Assembly: GCA_001986395.2 (NCBI GenBank)
Contig: MQVO02000008.1
Location: 496,001 to 560,000, forward strand
Length of the DNA: 64,000 nucleotides
DNA from: Irpex lacteus
Lineage: Eukaryota > Basidiomycota > Agaricomycetes > Polyporales > Irpicaceae
Direction: 5' to 3'
Part shown: positions 1 through 11,595 of the stretch, piece after piece
Layout: every line of letters starts with the position of its first letter
Position numbering within the stretch: position 1 is the first letter of the stretch
The notes under the pieces: model-generated
The model's database searches: none
Seen by the model: the letters and a program-made list of their open reading frames with translations, nothing else
Told to the model about the DNA's origin: nothing
Translations under genes and position numbers: made by a program

Positions 1-1564
1 TCCCTCTAGGACGTCACATCATACTGTATGACCTAGCACCAAACCTCGGCAGCACCAGCGTTCACCTCCAGGGACGAACCTAAACTTATTGACATAGCGT
101 CGTTGCCTGTCTAGCAAAGCCAACGCACGTCAACCGAGTCGATGTATGAAGGGCGTGAGACGTGAGCTGTTCAAGTTCAAACGCAGGGCACACGGTGGAC
201 GAGTATCTTGTATAGGCTACCTCGCGTCCTGAGAGAGAGTGGACAAACTCACGTCTCGATGAGGCTGAACACGCCAGTGTGCAGCCCAGCCAATCTGTAA
301 CACGTCGAGATCCCCAAATCTTCTGGGGAAGCAAGAAAAGTCAACGTAGTGGGCAGGAAGCGAGAAACCCACCAGACCGTTCATGGTTAAACCTTCGTAC
401 GTTACTCCTGGAGACACCCACATCCCACACCCCAGCACATGGTCTCTTGAGTCTTACGGGATGTCGAGAAGCTTCCTCTCCCGCTCGATGATGTGTGATG
501 GACTCTTGAGTTGGGCTGTTGAACGTTCAGGCAATGTATAGACGTACCATACGGTATCACGACGGAGCGCGCCGCAGCAGCCTTCATACATAGCTCGAGC
601 ATTGTAGGTTCTGTTCTGTGCGGTACCGACCGACCGAGCGAGCAAGAACTCTATTAGACGTCGACGTGCTGATGTTGGGAGTCCTAGTCATCAGTGGCGA
701 AGATGAGAAGGTGTTTGAGGGTACAGTACGTGTCGAATGTTATGCTATAATTGAGAGAACGAATGAACGTATGAATGGGAAAATTGCTGAGAGGTGAGAC
801 GCGTCATACGTGCCAGTGGTTGAACGTTGAAGCCATGTCGGTTAAGCGACGAATACCACGTCGACGCGTCACCATTCGCCTATCCGTGCATGTGCATACG
901 CGTCTGCGTTAACCTTCAACTCATATGAGGGGTACTGCCGGAGATGCGTAAGTATTTTTAGCTAGGTACGACTCAATCATCCACTGGCACGTACCATAGT
1001 CAAATTCGGTCTTGCGCATTCATATTCGCACTCGAGCTCTGGATGAAGGTTCCTCCGCTCCCTCGACTCGAAAGTTCCTGGAAGCGGGATGAAGTCAGTG
1101 GCCATAAGAGGATGGGTAGAATGTTTTCAGGGGAGAAGGGGGGGTGAAAAGTTGAGGCGAGGGTGTCTGGGCACTGGTTTGCGCAGGTTGAAGGGGGTGC
1201 GTAAGTCTGCTGAGGCCTGAGGCGCCACGGCCAAATGGTATTGGCACGGAACGACGTTTAAATGTAGCATCCCCGGAGGTGGGTGATGCGGATGGTACTG
1301 TACACGCTGACTCCCTTGTTGAACGTTGAGGGACGACGCTTTGCTGTAAGTAGAAAGCGCCAAAGAGCTAGGTGACGGGAAGGTTTCAGTAAGAGCTAGC
1401 TTTCTGGACGAAACGGAACACGTACCGTAGTTGAGCTATCACAATGAGGACCTATGTCAGACGATGAACTAAGCCTGCCCTCGTGACACTCACCATTCAA
1501 TAACTAGACACTGACAAGATATCGATCTTAGCACGTACAGTACAACTGGCATGCACAGGAGAAC

Positions 1565-1709
1565 GCATCGATCCCCACTACTCACGAGAACACGCCTGAC
1601 ACGAGGCTAGCACAATTGTGGCAATGGCACGTTAGCGTCAGGCAAGCACATCGATCCCCACTACTCACGAGCAACACACCTGGCACTAACACGAGGCTAG
1701 CACGACTGG
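1565..1709. repeat. Imperfect direct repeat, two copies of about 55-62 bp
   Basis: Copy 1 (about 1565-1618) and copy 2 (about 1648-1709) share the blocks ATCGATCCCCACTACTCACG and ACACGAGGCTAGCAC. They differ by a few substitutions and a short insertion in copy 2, and about 30 bp separate them. It looks like a local tandem duplication of non-coding DNA. Confidence 0.75.
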
Positions 1710-2018
1710 CGACTGATCAGTCAACATATCAATATCAACACCATGATCAGACGCACCGGCGTACATACAGATCGCCCCAGTCCCCACGAATCACTGCCAA
1801 ATTCCAAGATCAATTGTAAGTTATAATGCCATCAGAGGTATGTTGGATTGCTAGTTTGCTAGTTTGCTAGGTATGATAGAAGAGTCCATTGGAAGAGACG
1901 TGCGGATCGTGATTCCGATTCCATGAGAGAGTGAGAGAGTGAGGATGACGGAATACCTGGAAGGTGCGTGTCACGGCGATATACCGCGAAAGGGATGTGT
2001 TGTGAGGTGAGGAATGAG

Positions 2019-2082
2019 GAGGCTCGGGCTTGAACTTCTCCAACAAGTAAGAGGCTCGGGCTTCTACTTCTCTAACGGGTAA
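2019..2082. repeat. Tandem repeat, 2 x 32 bp
   Basis: Two adjacent 32-bp units (2019-2050 and 2051-2082) both begin GAGGCTCGGGCTT and end in GTAA, with a handful of mismatches between them. A shorter run of three (T)TTGCTAG units lies near 1850-1870, and a GAGAGAGT run near 1924. All are in apparently non-coding DNA. Confidence 0.75.
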
Positions 2083-3564
2083 CTTGAGGAGCGGTACACT
2101 CGCGAGTTGCTGTGTTGGGATTCAGCCTACTCAGGCTCGTAGCCGGAGGAGGTAGCATGTGACTTTGCGTGGGACGTGGACATACACCACGTCCTGCCTG
2201 TTCAAGATGAGGAGATGTCCGGTTCGCGGGCAGTATGGGTATGGTGTCTCACGTCCAAGAGGTAGTGTAGGGAGAAAGAGACCTGCGTCACTCATATTGG
2301 TAGTGCTTACTGTACGGCGGGTCCGTCCGGATGACTAGCTGAGGGAGTTCTGATGTTTCTAACCACTACTTCACTGACCCGAGACTCACTCTGACTTACG
2401 AGGAGAGGTACATACGGTAACTCCCAGCCCGTACCGTACGCTGTGCCGACCGCAATCATCCAAAGTTCAGAGTCTAGAGATCTCATCTGATGGCCATGGG
2501 GCAGTGCCGGTCTGAGATGAACGGAGCGCGAAATATCGGGGGCTGCCGCGCTACTAGTACTCTAACTCCCGAAGCACCGACGATGTGTGGGTGTCGGGGA
2601 CTTTGATAGGCTGAACACCAAGCTTCAAGTCGTCGGTCAGCAAACTCACTACGTGTGGAAGACATCGGTGTAGGTGCCGCCTTTGTAAGGATGGCTGATG
2701 TGTGAGAGAGAGCAGGTGAGGGAGGAGGCACTCCGCTGGAAATATTGACTGTCCGCTGGCATCAGATTCAGACGGGAGGAGGGGGCGCATCAATGGATTC
2801 TGAGGCATGTGGGACATGATCTACCCGCACGACGGGATCTGGGCAGACAGGTGAGACGAGTGCGAGGGGCCCGGTCACCGCACTCTCGAGTACAGGAGAG
2901 TGGTATGTACAGCGGAAGCAGGCGATGGATATCACAGTCCAAGCCCTGGTCCAGAGAGGGGTGCAACTGGTGGATGAGCCCGTTGCCCACGGTGGGATGT
3001 GATGGGTGCCTCCGGGTCGTGGCAGCCAGAGTTGCCGGCACCGTACGGCATTGTTTCTCCTGCAAAGCTGTCCCCGATGTTGAGTCGGGCGAGGCGGTGA
3101 GGCGGCAGAGGATAGATGACAGACGATGACCTTACAGAGGATGACCTTGTTCTCTTCTGTGGCCACGGCTCCTCGTGCTCGGCCTGGAGTGGCCCCCGAT
3201 TAGCCATGCGCATAAGATCAGGCGCTGGTGATGCGCGTCTCAATGATTGATGCGAGAACCAAACAACACCAAACAGATCTAGTGCCCTGAGACTCCGCTT
3301 CGAATTCCGAATTCTGTCAGTGTGCCACAAGGCGAGAAAGTATATTACCCGCCCAGCTCTTGACTCTCCCGTCTCTCATCTCCCCCCTCTCCAAGTCGTC
3401 TGACACAGTGCCGACGCCCCAATCCCCGACATCCACTAGCAGGCTCTAGAACGCACGCAACGTGCTCGCCAGCGTCCTCTCACCCGCATACATCGACTCC
3501 AACGAATTGGGACTCGCTCTTAATTACTGTCAACACACCTCACGAGACTTGCTCTAAACACACG

Positions 3565-5637
3565 ATGGCCACAGCATCTGCTCAGCCGATTGCCCTGCCC
3601 TCGACGTCCCAGACAGAGGACTACCAGATGAACATTGGCTCGCTCACCGGACAGAATGGCTCCTTCACCCCTGCCTCCTTCCGCCGCTTCATGGGCTCCC
3701 CCATCTCCTTCCGTGCCGGCTCGTTTGGCAGCAGATTCTATCCCGGTGTATCGCCTGGCCAGTTCCTCGGGCAGATAGAGTGAGTATATGCGTCTTTGTC
3801 TCATTGATTGCATGCTAAACGCGGGCCACAGTCCTAACGATTACCGCCTCGGAAAGATGTCCTCCTCCATAGAAAGCGATCGTGGCTCGCTCCTTAATGT
3901 GATGAACGTGTTCGACCGACAAGAGGAATTGGTGAGTTTTCTCCTTCGGTTCCGAATACCAAACCTAACTCCTCGCCTGTCGTCTAGTGCCGCGACTATC
4001 AGTGCTGCGGCGTGAATCTGACTGACATGCACGCCCTCGTAGACCACTTCGAGGAGTGCCATGTCGTAGTCGTCGACCCCTACAACCCTCAAGGCTCCCT
4101 CCGCAACCTCCCCTCAGCCGTAAACGCCCCCTCAGTATCCTACTTCCAAGACGGCCAACAAGCAGCCGCCGCATACACCCAAGGTTCCTTCGACCCGGAC
4201 GACATGGAACTAGACATGGAGAACACAAGCGCTCCGTCCTCGGGCTCTTCCTCGCCCCCAGACACCCCCATCACGACGCCCCTCACCGCCTACCCCTCCG
4301 CCCACCTCCAATCGCACCTGCTAAACGCACCATCCACCTCATCCGGGCTCTCTCGCCAGCCGATCTCGGCGTTCGACACCACCACCGTCATGCCCTCACG
4401 CGCAGGATCACTGACTGTCGGGTTCCCGCCGAGGGGCCCGGTGGCACCGAGAGCAGAGGAGGCGTTCAACACTTACTCTGGATACTCCGAGTTCTCGTCT
4501 ATGTTACCCGGTACCGTCAACGGCGCCTCTATGCAGACTACCTCCGATGACTCGTACAACAGCCCGTACGGCCGTGGTGTCCCTCCTGCCCTCTTGCTCA
4601 ACAGCAGCGCCGCGACCTCTCCCTCAGGCACCCCCGACTCCTCGCGCGTCGCCTCCCCCGTCTCCGGCGCCGCCCCGCACCACCCCATCCAGCCTGCCCT
4701 CTCCGGTTCCTCGCAACAAGCATCGGGCTCTTCATCAGCAGCCCAAACAGCCCGCGCAAGCACAACCCTCTCGCGCCCCGCCTCCTCCCTGCTCCTCTCC
4801 AAACCCTTCAAATGCCCCAAACCGAACTGCAACAAATCCTACAAACAGGCCAACGGGCTCAAATACCACATGACGCACGGTTCTTGCAACTTTGCGCCGC
4901 CCAAGGACCTCGAGCAGCTCCAGGCTTTACTTGCGAGCAGGCAGAAGGGGAAGGATGGTGCGGAGGGAGGAGAGCTTAGTGAGAGTGAGATGAGGGAGGT
5001 GGAGAGGGAGGCGGAGAGGAGGTTGAGGCCGTATGCTTGTGGGGTTGGGGAGTGTCAGAGACGGTATAAGAATATGAATGGGCTTCGTGAGTTTCTCTCT
5101 CTCCCTCTCTTCCTTCCCTCTCTGCCTTCCTCCTTCCCTCCTCTCTCATTATCACTATCTCTCATTATCTCTATTCGATTCGATTACTGACTGACGATCC
5201 ACATAACAGGCTACCACTACCAACACTCAGGCGACCACGGCGCCATCGGCCTCGCACTCCTCGCAAGCGGCCAACACGAATGCCTACAGCACACTCGCTC
5301 CCACTCGAGACACGTCACGCCCGCCGCGTCTCAGCGGTCCTCGCCGCTTGCTTCTCAGGCTCAGGCTTCTTCTTCCTCCTCGCACCTCAACCACTCCTCC
5401 TCACACCTCAACCAGCAGCAGTCACCGACGTACAACTCACAGCTGCCGTCTTATCAGAGCGCGTCCATGCACCCCCCGACGTATACCCTTCAGCCTCAGC
5501 AGGTCACCCCCTCCTCCTCCTCGTCTCAGGGTCAGGGGCAGGGTCAGGGTCAGCAGAACGAGCAGAACGAGCACCAGCAGCAGGCGAGTGCGGTGCCGAT
5601 GCAGATGCAGTATATGATGCAGATGCAGCAGCGGTGA
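3565..5637 (+). CDS. SFP1-like C2H2 zinc-finger transcription factor
   Basis: This is a predicted nuclear regulator resembling fungal Sfp1, which in yeast links TOR/nutrient signals to ribosome-biogenesis genes. Four exons can be joined with GT-AG introns at 3780-3831, 3932-3987 and 5087-5209. The first finger straddles exon 3 (CRDYQCCGVNLTDMHALVDH, with paired Cys and His). After a long Ser/Pro/Ala-rich linker come two classical C2H2 fingers (CPKPNCNKSYKQANGLKYH and YACGVGECQRRYKNMNGLRY) on either side of an acidic/basic helix-like spacer. The last intron lies just after the CysCys half of finger three and restores its HisHis pair. The tail is rich in Ser, Gln and Met with a GQ repeat, typical of low-complexity activation regions. 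The start ATG at 3565 follows a pyrimidine-rich leader. The family call is firm; the regulatory role is inferred from yeast. Confidence 0.88.
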
Positions 5638-8600
5638 TCCCCTCATCCATCGTCTAACAGGTGGAAAGGAAGGGATTGCAGACGTGATATTGTATTATTA
5701 GATGGGCTCGCTTGGGTTTCCCCTCCTCTTGACTCTTGACTTTGCACTTTGCACTTTGCGATCGTGGGATGCGCAGGCCCGGGCGTCGTCTCTCCTCTAC
5801 CTCCTTCATTCCTCTTCCTCTCTTCTACCTCTACGCCTCTCCCTCCCATCCGCTACCGAAACTACCCCTCTCCTCTTCCTCTCTACTGAACGCCGAAACT
5901 ACCCCTCCCGAGAATGACGAACTTACCCTTAGATGCGACCTCGCCTGGTAGCTCGCGCCAGCCCAGCCAGCCACAAAAGTATCAGTATTAGTATTCAAGC
6001 ACCCCCTTTGTTAGTTAGTTAGAAATATCGCAGTACCTCCTATTATCCTTCTTCTTGTTCTTCTTCTCCTTTTTTCTTTGCTTCTTGTTGTCTCTCAGTG
6101 TATTACTCTACTCTTACTCTTACTCCTTTGCTCCTCGCCACCACTCGATTCGAGTACTAGTTATGACTCTCGAGCGACTCTGCACATATCCTAGGGTCGA
6201 CCACCACCTTGCAAAATTACTGTAGATAGTTTACATACAGGCTTCGAGTTCGTACGTACATACTTAATCTTACTTTCTGTCCTGTAATCTTTGCTTTTTA
6301 CCCATCCACCTCCATCGATCCAACACAACGAAAAGTATTTGCTTTTACCCATCCACTTATCGAAAAGTACCGTCGCGTAGTATGCATGTAACTTGTGCTT
6401 GTTCTGCCAAATGTAATAGTAAGAAGTACAGTGAATCGATCGATGGCTTCTTCCTTGCGATGTACTGTGAAAATAAAGTGAACCGATGTCTGTTTCCGCA
6501 CCTTCGACGTCTGTTAACGGTGCACGCTCAAGCTTCGGATTCGAATATTCTCAGCCGGCGACCTAGTTGTCTGCCGCTTGGCCACTCTTCCTCCCTTTGC
6601 AATTGCCGCGGCTTACTGTAGGCTTTTGAAAGTGATGCACGTATGTAGAGTTCGCCTATGAATCCAATGGAAGTGACGTCAATTGTCAGAGTACGTGCTT
6701 ACAGTCTGAACGATCAATGAGCATGAGTAACGCAAATCGATATCAAAGGCGATATCATACTGGCCAGACTGAACCGAGACTTGCGGAGAGAATCGAGAAT
6801 CGCCAATGACGAAGTAGGACCTGACCTGGCCATGGTCGAGTTCCAGCTGAGAAATAGCGTGCACGGTGAGATGGTAGATACGAGTGTGGATGGTAGGTGG
6901 ATGACGCGAAGTGGCAAAACTGCAGGGAAGGGAAGGTTCGAGGGGCGAAGGAAGAGAGAAGGAAGAAGTAGTCAGTGCACGTAAACATACTGCACGAGCC
7001 TCATTTCGCGGTGTTCCTAAGTAGCCGGTGTGCTTGTATACACTGTGTAGCGATATTGTGGACCGGCGATTGTGCGATTGCGAGGTCGTGAGCTGCATTG
7101 GATCGACGACCGAGGACGTACATATCGTATTCCGCGGCATCGTGCTCTTCATATCGAGCGTGCTGGCTCGGAGTAAGTTAGAGTCGATATGAGGTTTGTG
7201 ATAGACGGTCAATCCTGGAGATTCTCGTACGTACGTAGAGTAGCGTGTTGCGAGCTTTTTGGCTGGACATGCACGTCAACGCATCGACGTTTGACGGGCG
7301 TGAGCAGTCAAGAAGCCATGCAACACGCTTACTCGTACGAAGGCGCTGACAAGGTACCTGTCGATGTTCGTCAGCCTCCTTTACCGACCTTACCTTCGTT
7401 TTCCCACTATTGTCATAGAAGATGTCCTCACCATGACTGGTGGTGAGAGCTTGCGGAATACACGAGGAACGCGAGTGTCGCAGACTCACTACACCGTGGA
7501 CCCGAGCCCTGCCGAGTAAAGAAAACGATTTCTCCCAGGTGCTCGGGGATGCGGTAAAGTTCAAGGTTCCCTCGAGTCATCCCGCGCCTTCCTTCGTTGC
7601 TTCGTGCTTCGTGTGACGAGGACACCACCCGACTGAGAGGAAACGTGCTGGCCGTGCGATGATGCATGAGGCGTGTTCTTACTCCGGTTAGGTGTGGAAC
7701 GTTCCAAGTATCGACTGGAGATGGACAGGGAGTAAGTGGGTGTGGTAAAGCCTGGGAGTATCCATGTCAGACGTACCGATGTGTTGGGATTCCCCGCGGA
7801 GTAGGGTACGGTGAGGGCGCATCATCTTGCGCCGTGTAGATGCAATAACCTTGAAGGGCAAGTACCTCGAACGATGCGCGAGTGACGAAACAAGGGTCGG
7901 AACCCAAGCAAGCATGTGGGACATGTTGTGCTGTGTATGTGGGCGTACGCATTCTGTCAAACAAGACAGAATGTCAAACGGGACAACGCGGACGTCGATC
8001 GTCAATCGTTGAACGTTGAACACAGGAAGGGTCCAAGGAATTAGACTCACCGTCTTCCGGCTTTGGCATGGCGGCCGTAACAAGGCTCAAGCGTGGTATG
8101 GACAGATTGCAGTGCGCGTACGTACGTGAACCACACGATAATCCATCGCAGGTGTTTACGAGAATCACGATCCACGCGTATGAAAGTCGGGCAGCTAATT
8201 CTTTGGCAGGACGAACACAATCAGTCCGAGTTTACTGGTCCTTGTTCTTTGTGCGTATGCCGTGCGGGCTTCTTTGGCCTGGCATAGCTAGCTGACAGAC
8301 GGGTGTGTTTGAGTTCGTGCTTGCAAGAGTTGAAATGCTGATGTCCGCGTCCTATTGGCGGCTGGTACGGGACTTCATGAGATCTAAGGGCAGGCGCCCT
8401 GAAACTTACGCCTCCTTCCGTCCGCAGCGTCCCGGTGGGTGCTCAGTATGGTGTGAACTTTCTAGGGAGTTGCTGGAAATGAGAGTACGTTCCCCACGAA
8501 GATGCGACGGAACGCAGGAAAACCCCACCGAGGCTGACTAGAGGTAGGGATTAGCCGGGATGACAAACGGAATGAACATGGAGCTGTGCAAAGTCCAATG

Positions 8601-11595
8601 TACCGTGACGGAGCTGATGAACCCACCCGCGCGTGCACTCTCGCCAGCGAAGGTGTATGTCATACTTTGAGACTGACGATGTGTAGTTGCGGTCATTCTC
8701 GGCTATACCTCCATACGGGTGCTAGAAAGAGCAAACGATGACGGTACTTCATAGTCAGCGAATTCGAATGCCCGAAAATCACGGTAACGGTGAAATCGAT
8801 AGCACGCACCAGCATCGTAAGATGTCCCGTACAAACCCATTTGCTGCTATTATGGGATGAAATGATGGTCCGGAGAGTGGTTAGTTCGTCAATGAAATCA
8901 TCCCAGCGCCCGCAACATCGTTGAGGCAAGGAGAATAGATGCGTCGTACTACGTGGAGGGAGTCAGCAAGAAGGGGGACAACGGCGACCACACTTCGCAG
9001 GTTTTATCGTCTTCGTCGAAGCCTAGACGTGCACGAAATTTGCTGCAGAAAAAACGCGTCTGGCAGGTGTGTGTTGCGTGCGCAAAAATCTCGCAAAATG
9101 AGCAGGAAAATTTTCTTGACTGCATCATGGTGATGGGCGGACGAGGAAATTGCCATACGCGGCAAGTGCAGTGTTCGCTCGCTTTTCCTTTTCGCAATTC
9201 GTGAAGAAAGAAACTCTGGGAGGTGGTTTCTGCCTCATATGTGTTGTGTATGAGTATGTTTGAGGCTTAAGCCACTAGAAGATGCACGGTGCGCCAACTA
9301 TCCATGCGCTTTCTTGCGTAGAGCAGAGCAATTTGTAATGAGTGGCTCCAAGTTAATTTCGGATGTACGCGGACGAGCAGAATAAAGCGCTGCACGCGCC
9401 CCGACGCGGATCCGGACGACGTTGGACGATGACTTTCGACGAGGCAGCATGGTAAGTAAGCCGCAGTTCGTACGGCTGAGGAAATTATGTTCTACTGATT
9501 CATCCACCCAATAATCCACTCGCTAACATGGCGTACTGCCCGCTGCAAAGATGCATTGGCTAAGTAATCGGTCCTGCCACATGAGAACCTGGAAACGACG
9601 AGAATGCCAGCCTCATGTTGCATGAGACCATACCAAGTATGTCATAGCCTCTCGAGGCTAAACGCATACGGAGCAACCTGGAGCAACCAGGTACCGAGTG
9701 CGAGGGGTCGTTCTCCGCTGGTCACCCCACCGACGGGAGTCTATGAAGAGGCTGGAGTCCCCTGGCTCCTGTCCGCCCTCGGGGTCGCTGGCAGATCGCC
9801 CTTGGACCGAGAATCGAGGGTATTCTAGGTTTGGGATCATCCAGGACGCTGAGGGCTTACTGTGTTCCTGTATGACCGTCGGTAGCGACGGCAGCGGTGG
9901 AACGATGCAGCGAAATGGCGAATTTGGTAGATGCCGCCGCCTCGAGGTACGCTCTTGACTTCCCCGCCGACCTCGTTCACTTCCTCGATGGTGCATCGAT
10001 AATGCGTGCGGGCCTATGCCAGTACACCGGTGATCGATAACAGGATAGACGGTCAATGTCAAATCGATCTACAAGCCTAAATGGTGATAACGTTGCCTCA
10101 GACCTACTCAATGTTACCTCAATCACTCTAGCGGCGTGGTATATGAAAATGCCAATCACCCCCATCGTCCTGGACGTCCTACTCAAAAAGGTTAAGCAGC
10201 CTATGCTAGCCTATGTCAACACATTTATTGGTCAATGTTGTCGATCCGTACCTAAGATCTCATATACTGCGGTTGCGAGAGGGTGCGCATGGCTCTCCGA
10301 CTCGATCGCTTGACCAATAGCTGAGCGAGTGGGAAATACCCATTGCCCAGAGGTTGCTCTCCATTTGTGAGCCATGCGGTCGGTTGAAACGAGGAGTGGT
10401 CGAGGAAGATTCGTTTTGCCCGAGAACCATAAAGATAGGGGCCGGCGGCGGGAAGGAAGGCAAAGTCGGGTGCAATGTCACTGGACAGCGGCCTGATGGT
10501 GGAACGGATGTGTCCGTATAACGATAAAGCGCTAACAGGTGTAACGAGGGCCCGCTGGTAGACTGCTGTTAGGAATACGTACTTGAAGGCCGTATAATGA
10601 AATTGACCGGGTTTCAAGCAGATTGAGAGATGTTCTGGGATGCTGTCTTGTGTCGGCCGACGCTTTGGAGGACGTACCTGTGTTTCATTGGATTTAACTG
10701 GATCCAATGGGTTGGACTACGAACAATTATTGCAGTGATGCTACGGGAGCTTTGCCCCATGTAGTTTCCATGATCGAGAGAAAACTTCGAACGCAATGCA
10801 CATCTCAACGCGTAAAGTGGTGGCCAGCAGCGACGTCTGAAACAAGTCAGTAGCATATCGATATACTGGACAGGCATCAGAATAGGTCATTTTCGACTTC
10901 CCTTTCTGATCTTCTCTAATTTCCGTGCCACGTCTCTCATAGTGATTAACGGAGATCGAGAGGACCAGCAAGGAGATCCATCAGAGGCATCTCATCATCG
11001 ATATTGGGCGTCACATGAGTCGATGAACACAGCTTTTCAACAGAAGAGAGGTTAGGAGAGGCGGGAGGCTCAAGACTGTCGAGCAACAGTGGTGGTCAAA
11101 GCCAATGAGCGGCCGAGCCTCCTCTATGGCCATACAGGCAAAAGAGGCGCTCGGGAGTGTGCCGGGGTCCCGTACCAGAATCGCACTTTGGCGAGAACTT
11201 GAGGGGCCAGAGGAATGGGATAATATCGATAGTAGTGGAATTGGAAGTGGATAGATGTTCAGAGGTGAAAGTGGGTATATAGGAGAAATAGGTGTAGTGA
11301 GCCCAAGTCGTGTGAGGCCAGCGACTAAGTGGGTCCTGGTCCAAGTCTTGGAAGATGTATATGGACCCCGGACAGTACAGCGGAGCAGATGTATAATGCA
11401 GCAGTAATTGGGACGACGAGCTTTATTCACTTTCGAAGTGATTATGTCTCGACAAGCATCAGCATGAGTCGGATACACCAAAAGAATTGATATTCAAGAA
11501 ACGCTTCGAGCTTCAAGCCAGTCATTGCACACATATACTCCTATCCCTCATATATTGTCAACATCATTCAGAAGCATTATCATACCCTGCAGAAA
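5638..11595. other. Long region without a supportable gene
   Basis: Nearly 6 kb separates the SFP1-like gene from the permease. The first 600 bp are pyrimidine-rich (a CTTCTT run near 6047-6085) and probably include the 3' UTR. Open frames here (for example minus-strand frames at 6679-7212, 10252-10707 and 11011-11481) have no domain I recognise and no matching splice partners. The minus-strand frame at 10252-10707 has two weakly hydrophobic stretches and might be a relic of a membrane protein, but I would not call it. Short CGTACGTAC words recur (6251, 7226, 8115), and GTTGAACGTT appears again at 8007. Confidence 0.45.
6290..6369. repeat. Short imperfect direct repeat
   Basis: Two copies of TTTGCTTTT(T)ACCCATCCAC, at 6290-6309 and 6338-6356, are each followed downstream by a CGAAAAGTA block. 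The second copy is internally shortened. This lies in non-coding DNA beyond the SFP1-like gene. Confidence 0.65.

Larger units (their letters stand above)
1..3564. other. Gene-poor region left of SFP1-like gene
   Basis: I see no reading frame with a recognisable domain or a convincing splice pattern. The open frames here are under about 130 codons, several overlap on both strands, and many lack an ATG. The region does contain small tandem duplications (listed separately) and a recurring GTTGAACGTT word near 525, 823 and 1318. The last 200 bp are pyrimidine-rich and probably form the promoter and 5' UTR of the gene at 3565. Confidence 0.5.

Noticed and set aside
6679..7212. 177-codon minus-strand open frame
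   Set aside because: No domain, low-complexity Ser/Thr/His-rich composition, overlapping frames of similar length, and no splice partners.
10252..10707. 151-codon minus-strand frame with weak hydrophobic stretches
   Set aside because: A faint resemblance to fungal membrane proteins was not enough; flanking frames do not join into a domain.
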